From Massilia sp. Root418 (lineage in GTDB: Bacteria > Pseudomonadota > Gammaproteobacteria > Burkholderiales > Burkholderiaceae_D), in contig NZ_LMEC01000020.1 of the NCBI RefSeq assembly GCF_001425265.1, positions 1,198,308 to 1,262,307 of the forward strand: a stretch of DNA of 64,000 nucleotides, in the 5' to 3' direction. This document shows positions 26,603-34,414 of this stretch, piece by piece. Made by a program: the position numbers and the translations under genes. Each line of letters starts with the position of its first letter. Within the stretch, counting starts at the first letter, position 1. The notes beneath the pieces were generated by a model. It was not told where the DNA came from, made no database searches, and was given only the letters and a program-made list of their open reading frames with translations.

Positions 26603-26635
26603 GGGAAAGCACATGAGGGTAAGCACATGAGGGAG
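26594..26635 (+). repeat. Three 14-bp tandem repeats carrying Shine-Dalgarno motifs
   Basis: The unit AGCACATGAGGG plus two bases occurs three times (26594-26607, 26608-26621, 26622-26635). It contains the regulator's TGA stop in the first copy and ATGAGGG in each. The last GAGGGAG is the RBS for the kinase ATG at 26641. A change of copy number would move the kinase start by 14 bp and could extend the regulator in another frame. Confidence 0.75.
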
Positions 26636-26640
26636 CCTGC

Positions 26641-28065
26641 ATGCTAGGCCTGCGGCGGCGCCTGCAACTGTACCTGGCGGCGCTGCATGTGCTGCTGCTG
26701 GCGGCCGTGCTGCTGCACTACCGCACGCAGCCGCTGCTGTTCATCGGCCTGGAAGCGACGCTGCTGGCCAGCTGGGTGCTGGGCCTGCGCCTGGTCCGCC
26801 AGGCGCTTGAGCCGCTGGACTACACCCAGCGCTTCCAGGGCCTGCTGCAGGACCAGGACTATGCGGCGCGCCTGCGCACCCGTGGCAAGCGGGCTGGACC
26901 GGACGACGATAGCGAACTGGGCCAGCTGGTCAGCCAGTACAACGGCATGCTGGACGCGCTCTGCCAGGAGCGCCTGCGCCTGGGCGAACAGCAAGGCTTC
27001 CTCGACCGCCTGCTGGAGGCGACGCCCAGCGCCGTAGTGGTGTTCGATTTCGACGGCCGCATCAGCCTGCTCAACGCCAGCGCCGGCGCCCTGCTCGGGC
27101 TGGACGCGCCGCTCGGCAAGCCCTTGCGCGCGTGGCTGGACGGCAGCGCGTCCGCTGCGCCGCCCGAGGCGCCAGCGTCGGCGGCCGGCGCACAGGCGCG
27201 CGCCCGTCGCATCAGCCTGCTCGAACAGCTGGACGCGCTGCCGCTTGGCGAAAGCCGCCTGCTGAGCGACCCGGACGGCCGCCGCTACCGCGGCCAGCGC
27301 GGGCACTTCTACGACCGCGGCTTCGCCCGCCATTTCCTGCTGATCGACGAGCTGACCGCCGAGCTGGCCGACTCGGAGCACGCCACCTACGACAAGATGA
27401 TACGGGTACTGGGCCACGAGGTGAACAACACCGTGGCCGCCACCGGCTCGGTGCTGGAATCCCTGCTGTACTACCGCAGCCAGCTGGCCGAGCGCGACGC
27501 CGACGATTTCAGCACCGCCATCGTGGCGGTCAGGCGCCGCAACGTGCGGCTGGGGGAATTCATCGAACGCTTCACCCGCGTGGTAAAAATGCCGGCGCCC
27601 GAACTGCGTCCCGCCGCCATCGGCGCCATCCTGGACGACATCGTGGGCCTGTACCGCGAGCCCTGCCGCAGCCGGGGCATCACCCTGGCCTGGACGCGGC
27701 GCGACGACGTGCCCGCGCTGCCCATGGACAGCCAGCTGATGGAGCAGGCGCTGCTCAACCTGGTGAAGAATGCCATGGAGGCAGTGGAAGCGGCCATGCA
27801 GGAACGCGGCGAGGCCAGCGGCCACGTGCACCTGTCGCTGACCGCCGGGCAAGGCATCCTGTTGCGCATTATTGATTCGGGCGACCGCCTGGGCGGCGTG
27901 CCCGCCAGCCAGCTGTTCACCCCCTTCTTCACCACCAAGAAGGGCGGCCAGGGCATCGGCCTGCTGTTCGCGCGCGAAGTGCTGAACCGGCACGGCTACG
28001 CGCACAAGCTGGCCGCCACCGGCAGCGGCGAAACCAGCTTCGACATCTGGCTCGCACCCGCCTGA
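26641..28065 (+). CDS. Sensor histidine kinase, partner of the NtrC-type regulator
   Basis: GAGGGAG precedes the ATG. The 474-residue protein has two N-terminal transmembrane helices with almost no periplasmic loop (about 10-27 and 32-54), a PAS-like domain (about 125-165; LLEATPSAVVVFDFDGRISL), and an H box LGHEVNN with phospho-His near 259. The ATPase domain carries N box LVKNAMEAV, IDSGDR and GGQGIGLLFAREVLNRHG. The short loop implies sensing in the membrane or by the exporter itself. It is the last gene of the sigma-54 operon; with its regulator it forms a closed circuit controlling the exporter. Confidence 0.92.
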   Translation: MLGLRRRLQLYLAALHVLLLAAVLLHYRTQPLLFIGLEATLLASWVLGLRLVRQALEPLDYTQRFQGLLQDQDYAARLRTRGKRAGPDDDSELGQLVSQYNGMLDALCQERLRLGEQQGFLDRLLEATPSAVVVFDFDGRISLLNASAGALLGLDAPLGKPLRAWLDGSASAAPPEAPASAAGAQARARRISLLEQLDALPLGESRLLSDPDGRRYRGQRGHFYDRGFARHFLLIDELTAELADSEHATYDKMIRVLGHEVNNTVAATGSVLESLLYYRSQLAERDADDFSTAIVAVRRRNVRLGEFIERFTRVVKMPAPELRPAAIGAILDDIVGLYREPCRSRGITLAWTRRDDVPALPMDSQLMEQALLNLVKNAMEAVEAAMQERGEASGHVHLSLTAGQGILLRIIDSGDRLGGVPASQLFTPFFTTKKGGQGIGLLFAREVLNRHGYAHKLAATGSGETSFDIWLAPA

Positions 28066-28195
28066 ACCTTAACCGCCCCGCCCTGCCCCGTACTTCCGTT
28101 TGGCAAACTTTTTTTGCGTAAGTGACAATGCGCGCATTTTGCACGCCCCTGTTTATCCTATCCTATTGGCAATTCTGTTAAATCGCATACACCGC

Positions 28196-29005
28196 ATGCC
28201 AAACTCCGTCGACCAGGCCGCCGCCGGCCTGCCAGCACGCTACCGCGTCATCGCGCGCGGCCCCAAGCCCGGGCAAGATACCGCGCACGTGGCGGCGCGC
28301 CTGGCCGCGCTGTTCCAGCGCAGCGTGCAGCAGATGCACACGCTGCTGGCGGCGCCGTTTGCCATCGTGAAAAAAGACATCGACCTGGCCAGCGCCCAGC
28401 AATTCGCCCAGGCACTGGAAAATTGCGGCTGCGCCTGCCACATCGAGGCCGAGGCGCCGGACTTCAGCACCCTGCCGCTCAAGCGTTTCGCCAGCCCCGG
28501 CATCGGCATCGTGCTGAACGCGCCGCAGGGCTGGCGCGACAACGTGGACGGCCACGTCTATCAGCTGTTCGACATCTCCGGCGGCAGCCAGCTGGCAGCC
28601 GTTGGCGTGGCCAACACCAGCCTCACCGTGCATGACTGGAACGAACTGCGCCTGCGCAAGGTGGCGGAGGAAATGCCCTGGCTCAATCAGGTGAAGCGCC
28701 CCTACCGCCTGGAGGGCGAGAACTGGGGCATGCGGGTGCAGGGTGTAGCCACCGAATACCAGGGCACCTTCCCGGGGCTGGACGGCAGCGGTGCGCACCT
28801 GAGCCATTACCTCGTGCTCAGCCTGTGGACGCGGCAGGCGCTGGCCTGCCTCACCATCCATGCGCCGGCCGCCGTCTTCAAGGACAACGAAGCGCTGTAC
28901 CGCTGGCTGCTGCAGACCCAGCTCAGCGTGCAGGAACATCCGCCCGGCCCGGTGCGCGACGAGGCCATGGCGCGCTGGCTGAAGTACAACAAGGTGGCGG
29001 TCTGA
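28196..29005 (+). CDS. Conserved hypothetical protein
   Basis: The 269-residue cytosolic protein has two parts. Residues 12-85 form a small alpha/beta domain (RYRVIARGPKPGQDTAHVAA, then PFAIVKKDIDLASAQQFAQA and CACHIE) like the short domain that often precedes membrane regions in proteobacterial proteins of unknown function. Residues 95-260 form an alpha/beta domain (GIGIVLNAPQGWRDN, SHYLVLSLWTRQALACLTIH). I do not recognise a named family for the second part. The ATG at 28196 lacks an obvious RBS; an in-frame ATG at 28100 would add hydrophobic sequence and is less likely. The neighbours give no functional hint. Confidence 0.65.
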   Translation: MPNSVDQAAAGLPARYRVIARGPKPGQDTAHVAARLAALFQRSVQQMHTLLAAPFAIVKKDIDLASAQQFAQALENCGCACHIEAEAPDFSTLPLKRFASPGIGIVLNAPQGWRDNVDGHVYQLFDISGGSQLAAVGVANTSLTVHDWNELRLRKVAEEMPWLNQVKRPYRLEGENWGMRVQGVATEYQGTFPGLDGSGAHLSHYLVLSLWTRQALACLTIHAPAAVFKDNEALYRWLLQTQLSVQEHPPGPVRDEAMARWLKYNKVAV

Positions 29006-29073
29006 CGGCTGAGCTGGATTTACCTTAAAATGCACCGGCAACAGTTCATTCACAACAAGTCCGGGGCGGGCCA

Positions 29074-30486
29074 ATGGCAATCAACATAGTTATCAACCTG
29101 GCGGTGGCGCTGGCGCTGCTGGCCTTCATGTACCGGCAGCAAAGCAGCCACGCCAGCTTTACCGTGCGCGTGTTCACCGGCCTCGGCCTGGGCGTGCTGC
29201 TGGGTGCAGGCCTGCAAGCCGTGTACGGCGCCGCCAGCCTGGACCTCAAGACCACCGGCGACTACCTGGACATTGTCGGCACCGGCTACGTGAAGCTGCT
29301 GCAGATGATCATCATGCCGCTGATCATGGTCTCCATCATCGCCGCCATCCTCAAGCTCAAGAACGCCACATCGCTGGGCAAGATCAGCGCGCTCACCATC
29401 GGCACCCTGATCGCCACCACCATCGTGGCGGCCGGCATCGGCATCCTGATGGCGCGGCTGTTCGAGCTGAGCGCCGTGGGCCTGACCGCCAACGCGGCCG
29501 AGGCCGCGCGCGGCGCCTACCTGCAAGGCAAACTGGGCGACGCGCAGGCGATTTCGCTGCCGGGCATGCTCATCAGTTTCATCCCCGCCAATCCCTTCCT
29601 CGACCTGACCGGCGCGCGCAAGACCTCCACCATCGCGGTGGTGATCTTCTCCATCTTCATCGGCATCTCCGCCATCGGCATCCACGACAAGAAGCCCGAG
29701 CTGTTCGCCTCCTTCGACCACTTCATCAAGGTGGCGCACGCCATCGTGATGCGCATGGTGACCCTGGTGCTGCGGCTCACCCCCTACGGCGTGTTCGCGC
29801 TGATGGCCGGCCTGGTGGCCAGCTCCAGCTATGCCGACATCCTCAAGCTGATCCATTTCGTGCTGGCCTCGTACAGCGCGCTGATCCTGATGTTCTGCGT
29901 GCACCTGGCGCTGGTGTCGGCGGCCGGCCTGAACCCGCTGCGCTACGTGCAGAAAATATTCCCGGTGCTGGCTTTCGCCTTCACCTCGCGCACCAGCGCC
30001 GGCTCCATCCCGATGAGCGTGCAGACCCAGACGCGCCGCCTCGGCACCCCGGAAGGCATCGCCAACTTCGCCGCTTCCTTTGGCGCCACCATCGGCCAGA
30101 ACGGCTGCGCCGGCATCTACCCGGCCATGCTGGCGGTCATGATCGCGCCCACCGTGGGCATGGATCCTTTCACGGCCGGCTTCATCGTGCCGCTGCTGGC
30201 CATCATCGCGATCGGCTCGGTGGGCGTGGCCGGCGTGGGCGGCGGCGCCACCTTCGCCGCGCTGATCGTGCTCTCGTCCATGAACCTGCCGGTGGCGCTG
30301 GCCGGCCTGCTCATTTCCATCGAGCCGCTGATCGACATGGGCCGCACCGCGCTCAACGTGAGCGGCTCGATTGCGGCCGGCACCGTCGCCAGCCGCGTGC
30401 TGGGCCAGACCGATATGGCGGTGTTCCATGCCGACGCCGAACTGGGCGAGGACACGGAAACGGAAGAGAAAAGTAAAGCAGCCTAA
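29074..30486 (+). CDS. tcyP: Dicarboxylate/amino acid:cation symporter, TcyP-like cystine transporter
   Basis: The 470-residue protein is a SLC1/DAACS-type carrier with eight to ten hydrophobic helices and two re-entrant loops. The serine-rich loop FTSRTSAGSIPMSVQTQTRR and the later GVGGGATFAALIVLSSM and NMGRT-like region (IDMGRTALNVSG) are present. The opening residues (INLAVALALLAFMY) and the RTSAGSIP wording are closer to YdjN/TcyP (L-cystine importer) than to GltP. Import of cystine with sodium or protons is inferred. GGGGCGGG precedes the ATG by four bases. Confidence 0.8.
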   Translation: MAINIVINLAVALALLAFMYRQQSSHASFTVRVFTGLGLGVLLGAGLQAVYGAASLDLKTTGDYLDIVGTGYVKLLQMIIMPLIMVSIIAAILKLKNATSLGKISALTIGTLIATTIVAAGIGILMARLFELSAVGLTANAAEAARGAYLQGKLGDAQAISLPGMLISFIPANPFLDLTGARKTSTIAVVIFSIFIGISAIGIHDKKPELFASFDHFIKVAHAIVMRMVTLVLRLTPYGVFALMAGLVASSSYADILKLIHFVLASYSALILMFCVHLALVSAAGLNPLRYVQKIFPVLAFAFTSRTSAGSIPMSVQTQTRRLGTPEGIANFAASFGATIGQNGCAGIYPAMLAVMIAPTVGMDPFTAGFIVPLLAIIAIGSVGVAGVGGGATFAALIVLSSMNLPVALAGLLISIEPLIDMGRTALNVSGSIAAGTVASRVLGQTDMAVFHADAELGEDTETEEKSKAA

Positions 30487-30556
30487 GCATCCTCGCGACA
30501 CACTTTTGTAAATTCGACTAGCATGGCCGGACTTCTTCTCGGACGGAGCAGACGGC

Positions 30557-31318
30557 ATGGAACAGAAGTGGCCTCAGCAACTGTGGCTCGTGCGGCATGG
30601 CCAGAGCGCGGGCAACGTGGCACGCGAAGCGGCGGAGGCCGCGTCGCAGTTTTTGATCGACATCGCCCACCGGGATGTCGACGTTCCCCTGTCCGAACTG
30701 GGTGAACGCCAGGCGCGCGCATTGGCGGCCTGGTTCGGCGGCCTGCCCGCCGCGCAGCAGCCCGACGTGGTGCTGCATTCCCCTTATGTGCGCGCAGCCG
30801 GCACAGCGGCCGCCGTGGTCGAATTGCTGGGCCGCGAACGGCTGACGGTGATTGCCGACGAGCGCCTGCGCGAGAAGGAGTTCGGCATCCTGGACCGGCT
30901 CACGCCGCTCGGCATTGCCGACAAGTTTCCCGAGCTGGCCGAGCAGCGCAAGCACGTGGGCAAGTTTTATTTCCGCCCGCCCGGCGGCGAGAGCTGGTGC
31001 GACGTCATCCTGCGCCTGCGCAGCGTGCTCGACACCATCACCCGCGAGTACCGGGGCGACCGCGTGCTCATCGTTGGCCACCAGGTCATCGTCAATTGCT
31101 TCCGCTATCTGCTGGAGCGCATGGACGAGGGCGAAATCCTGGCCATCGACCGCGAGGCGGACGTGCCCAACTGCGGCGTCACCTCCTATGTGTTCGACGC
31201 GGCGGCAGGCAAGCACGGCAAGCTGGTGCTGCAAGCGGCCAATTTCGTCGCACCGCTGGAGGACAGCGGCACGCCCGTCACCGCCAAGCCGGACTTGCCG
31301 GCCGCGCCCAAATCCTGA
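30557..31318 (+). CDS. Histidine phosphatase family protein (phosphoglycerate mutase-like)
   Basis: The 253-residue protein opens with the catalytic LVRHGQSAGN (phospho-His near residue 14). The second pair of residues is in HSPYVRAAGTA, the acid/base Glu in LREKEFGI, and the second His in VLIVGHQVIVNCFRYLL. These fit the RHG superfamily, whose members dephosphorylate sugars, nucleotides or proteins. A 2,3-bisphosphoglycerate mutase role is not supported by any extra motif. GGAG lies nine bases before the ATG. The gene is 30 bp before nnrD and may be co-transcribed with it. Confidence 0.87.
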   Translation: MEQKWPQQLWLVRHGQSAGNVAREAAEAASQFLIDIAHRDVDVPLSELGERQARALAAWFGGLPAAQQPDVVLHSPYVRAAGTAAAVVELLGRERLTVIADERLREKEFGILDRLTPLGIADKFPELAEQRKHVGKFYFRPPGGESWCDVILRLRSVLDTITREYRGDRVLIVGHQVIVNCFRYLLERMDEGEILAIDREADVPNCGVTSYVFDAAAGKHGKLVLQAANFVAPLEDSGTPVTAKPDLPAAPKS

Positions 31319-31348
31319 CCGCCGCACAGGCATACGCAGAGAGCAGCC

Positions 31349-32281
31349 ATGCCCAGCAATAAGACATCCGCCATCGAGATCAGCATGCGCACGCTGCGCG
31401 AGTGGCCGCTGCCGCTGCCCAACTTCGACAGCGACAAGGAAGTGCGCGGCCACGTGCTGGTGGTGGGCGGCTCGCGTGAAATGCCGGGCGCGGCCCTGCT
31501 GGCAGCCACGGCGGCGCTGCGCGCAGGCGCCGGCAAGCTGACCCTGGCCACGGCCGCCAGCACCGCGCCGCACGTGGCCGCCGCGCTGCCGGAAGCACGC
31601 GTGATCGCGCTGGCGGAGACGGCCGGCGGCGGCTTTTCCATCGACGCCGCGCGCAAGCTGGGCGAACTGGCGTCCAAGGTGGATGCGCTGCTGGTCGGGC
31701 CCGGCATGCAGGACGAGGCCGCCAGCGCCGAGCTGGTGCGCGCCCTGCTGCCGCGCTTTGCCGGCTGCAAGATCATCCTGGACGCGGGCGCGATGGAACT
31801 GCTGCGCCCGCCGGCCGAGCCCCACCTGCTGGCCGACCCCGTGGACAGCGAACACTTCCGTTTCGAGGAAGCGGTGCTGCTCACGCCGCATGCCGGCGAG
31901 CTGGCCCACCTGAGCGGGCAACCGCGCCCGGCGGTGCTGGCCGACCCGCACGGCATGGCGCAGCGCTATGCGACGCGCTGGAATGCGGTGGTGGCGCTGA
32001 AAGGGGCGATGACCGTGATTGCCGCGCCGGACGGCGAGCTGTGGGAACACCAGGGCGGCAATATCGGCCTGGCCATCTCCGGCTCGGGCGACGCGCTGGC
32101 CGGCATTATTGCCGGGCTGGCGGCGCGCGGCTGCGCGCTGGAACAGGCCGCCGCCTGGGGCGTGGCGCTGCACGCGGCAGCCGGCGACCAGCTGGCGCTG
32201 CGCTACGGCATCCTGGGCTACCTGGCGCGGGAAATCTCGGCCGAAGTGCCGGCGCTGCTGCGCACGCTGGCGCCGGCTTGA
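31349..32281 (+). CDS. nnrD: ADP/ATP-dependent NAD(P)H-hydrate dehydratase
   Basis: The 310-residue protein is the ribokinase-like dehydratase domain of the NAD(P)HX repair pair: VLVVGGSREMPGAALLAATA at the start, LLVGPGM in the middle, LTPHAGELAHL and the ATP-binding/catalytic GGNIGLAISGSGDALAG. It converts hydrated NADH or NADPH back to the cofactor using ATP or ADP. In many bacteria it is fused to the NnrE epimerase; here it stands alone and no epimerase is seen in the window. Confidence 0.9.
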   Translation: MPSNKTSAIEISMRTLREWPLPLPNFDSDKEVRGHVLVVGGSREMPGAALLAATAALRAGAGKLTLATAASTAPHVAAALPEARVIALAETAGGGFSIDAARKLGELASKVDALLVGPGMQDEAASAELVRALLPRFAGCKIILDAGAMELLRPPAEPHLLADPVDSEHFRFEEAVLLTPHAGELAHLSGQPRPAVLADPHGMAQRYATRWNAVVALKGAMTVIAAPDGELWEHQGGNIGLAISGSGDALAGIIAGLAARGCALEQAAAWGVALHAAAGDQLALRYGILGYLAREISAEVPALLRTLAPA

Positions 32282-32386
32282 GCGGGCAAAGATAGGCGGA
32301 ACCTTCGGCCCGCAAGCGAATCCAATCACAAGGACTTACTCTGGCGAATCCACCGTTATAACCTGATCACCGTGAAAGGAAACACC

Positions 32387-32740
32387 ATGAAAGCACTGAG
32401 CACCACCTTGCTGTTGAGCGCCGTCCTCGCCACCGCCACCCTGGCAGGCTGCAAGGACCGCGCCACCGACACCAGCACCGGCACGAGCGGCAACACGACC
32501 ACCCCGGCCACGACCACGCCGCCGGCCGCGACACCTACGCCGAGCACCACGCCCGACACCACCCCGACCCCGGCCCCCACCCCGCCAGCCGACCAGGGCA
32601 CCACGCCTTCGGCCACGCCGCCCTCCAGCGGCACGTCGGGCACATCGGGGACTACCGGCAGCGGCACTAGCGGTACTAGCGGTACTAGCGGTACCAGCGG
32701 CAGCAACACCAGCAAAGATACGCCGCCGCCGAAATACTAA
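32387..32740 (+). CDS. Small low-complexity lipoprotein
   Basis: AAAGGA lies seven bases before the ATG. The 117-residue product has a lipoprotein signal ending LAGC (Cys near residue 22), then only Thr, Pro, Ser, Gly and Ala with a few charges, ending SKDTPPPKY. The 3' part is a 9-bp tandem repeat (GGTACTAGC type, 32663-32698) encoding Gly-Thr-Ser units. No globular domain is present. It may be a flexible outer-membrane or surface lipoprotein. The repeat keeps frame when its copy number changes. Confidence 0.7.
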   Translation: MKALSTTLLLSAVLATATLAGCKDRATDTSTGTSGNTTTPATTTPPAATPTPSTTPDTTPTPAPTPPADQGTTPSATPPSSGTSGTSGTTGSGTSGTSGTSGTSGSNTSKDTPPPKY

Positions 32741-32745
32741 TCAAT

Positions 32746-32781
32746 AAAAAAAAAGCAGGCTGCCCTTGCGGGACAGCCTGC
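32746..32781 (-). terminator. Rho-independent terminator of the fadL-type gene
   Basis: GCAGGCTG (32755-32762) pairs with CAGCCTGC (32774-32781), and the stem continues through CCC/GGG around the loop TTGC with one bulged A. On the minus strand the hairpin is followed by nine T residues (complement of 32746-32754). It lies 30 bases beyond the stop of the minus-strand gene. Confidence 0.9.
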
Positions 32782-32810
32782 CTCTTCGCGTTCAAGCCGC
32801 CTGGCGGCGC

Positions 32811-34223
32811 TTAGAACTGGTAGTTGTACGCCACGCCCAGCAGTTGCAGATGGGTCTGGTATGTACCGCGCGTGGTTTCGCCGTTACCGGTGCAGCCCAG
32901 GGTCAGCGGCGAGCAATTGTTGCGGTAGTTGGCGTTCGCATCCTTGAAGTCCAGGTAGCTGTACGCCAGGTCGATCGACGAACGCGGCGACAGCTTGTAG
33001 TTGGCGCCGAAGGAGAACTGGTTGCGGTCGCTGTCCGGCAGCGCTGGATGGCGCAGCTCGTCGCTGTTGACCGGCGTCTGGTCATGCGCGATACCGCCGC
33101 GCAGGGTCAGCTTGTCGTCGAACTTGTAGTTCGCCCCCAGCGAGACGCGCACGCTGTTCTTCCACTGCTGGCGGATCACCTCGTCACCTTCGTCCGTGCC
33201 GGGGAATTCGATGTGCAGGTCGCCCAGGCGCGAATGGCGGGTCCAGGTCACGTCGCCCATGGCGGCCCAGCGGTCGTTGATCTGGTGGAAGCCGTTCACC
33301 GACAGCGATTCGGGCGTGCGCAGCGCCACCAGGGCAGCCGAGTTCACCTTGCGCGAGCTGGCCGCCAGCACCTTGTTCACCACCTGGTCGCCGGTCACCT
33401 TGGAGAAGTCCCACACGGTCGAGCCTTTCAGCTTGTGCGAGATGGACGAGCGGTAAGCGATGCCGAAGCGGGTGTCCTTGTTCAGCTGGAACATATAGCC
33501 CAGGTTGAAACCGAAGCCCCAGTCCTTGCCGTCGTTCTCGCCGCGGCCGTCCTTCACGGTGGCCAGCGCGGCAGGGTTGCCGCCCAGCGCCACGATCTGC
33601 TTGATCAGCGCGGCGCTGTTCGGCGTGCCCGCCAGCGCGGCCACGGTGCCCGGCACGTCCACTGCCTGGCCCAGCTCGGCCTTCATGAACTCGGCGGTCA
33701 CGCCGAAGCCGAAGGAGTGCTGCTCGTTCAGCTTGAACGAGGCGGACGGGTTCAGCGCGATCGATTCCAGCTTGATGTTGGTCAGCGCGAAGCGGCCGTT
33801 CCAGTTGTCGCCGTAGTTCAGCTTGGTGCCATAAGGCACGAACAAGCCCACGCCGGCGGTCCACTGGCTATTGATCTGCCTGGTGTAGTACAGCGACGGC
33901 GCCACCACCAGGTCCGGGGCGTAGTCTTCGGTGGCGGTGCCGCCGGTCGGGGTGCCGGTGAAGCGCCTGGAACCGGTGTCCTTGTAAGTCGAGTGCGGCA
34001 CCACGGCGGTGGCGCCGGCGCTGAAGTTCTGGTCCTGCAGGCGGCTCATGCCGGCCGGGTTGTAGAACAGCACGCTGGCGTCGTCCGCCTCGGCGGCGTT
34101 GGCGTCCGCCGTGCCTTGCGCGGCCACGCTCTGCGAGCCGAAACGGTAGCCGGAAGCCAGGGCGGAAGTGGACATGGCGGCCAGGGCGGCGGCCACGATC
34201 AGGGGCAGGTGTTTAGTTTTCAA
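32811..34223 (-). CDS. fadL: FadL-family outer-membrane transport protein
   Basis: The 470-residue protein has a signal peptide (MKTKHLPLIVAAALAAMSTSALA) and the family plug region ASVLFYNPAGMSRL (about 48-61), the conserved NPAG motif of FadL porins. The rest is a 14-strand-type beta barrel with alternating residues, ending in the outer-membrane terminal Phe (LLGVAYNYQF). FadL-type barrels take up long-chain fatty acids or other hydrophobic compounds. A candidate terminator follows the gene. The substrate here (fatty acid or hydrocarbon) is not known. Confidence 0.92.
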   Translation of the reverse strand: MKTKHLPLIVAAALAAMSTSALASGYRFGSQSVAAQGTADANAAEADDASVLFYNPAGMSRLQDQNFSAGATAVVPHSTYKDTGSRRFTGTPTGGTATEDYAPDLVVAPSLYYTRQINSQWTAGVGLFVPYGTKLNYGDNWNGRFALTNIKLESIALNPSASFKLNEQHSFGFGVTAEFMKAELGQAVDVPGTVAALAGTPNSAALIKQIVALGGNPAALATVKDGRGENDGKDWGFGFNLGYMFQLNKDTRFGIAYRSSISHKLKGSTVWDFSKVTGDQVVNKVLAASSRKVNSAALVALRTPESLSVNGFHQINDRWAAMGDVTWTRHSRLGDLHIEFPGTDEGDEVIRQQWKNSVRVSLGANYKFDDKLTLRGGIAHDQTPVNSDELRHPALPDSDRNQFSFGANYKLSPRSSIDLAYSYLDFKDANANYRNNCSPLTLGCTGNGETTRGTYQTHLQLLGVAYNYQF

Positions 34224-34345
34224 TGTGGGTCTCGCTGAGTATTATGCTTCATTGCCATTTTCATATTCCCTGCAGCGGGGGACCGGTGCGGGAGGGGCGG
34301 TAGCATACTACATTTATGAAGGAATTACCTTGAGTTATCCTTCTA

Positions 34346-34373
34346 ATAAAAAAAGGACCCCGAAGGGTCCTTT
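34346..34373 (-). terminator. Rho-independent terminator of the RND operon
   Basis: AAAGGACCC (34352-34360) pairs with GGGTCCTTT (34365-34373) around the loop CGAA. On the minus strand it is followed by a T-rich run (complement of 34346-34354). It is 42 bases after the RND permease stop. Confidence 0.9.
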
Positions 34374-34414
34374 CAGCGTCACCGTGCGTTCCGGCCGGGA
34401 TCTGGCGTCAGGCG

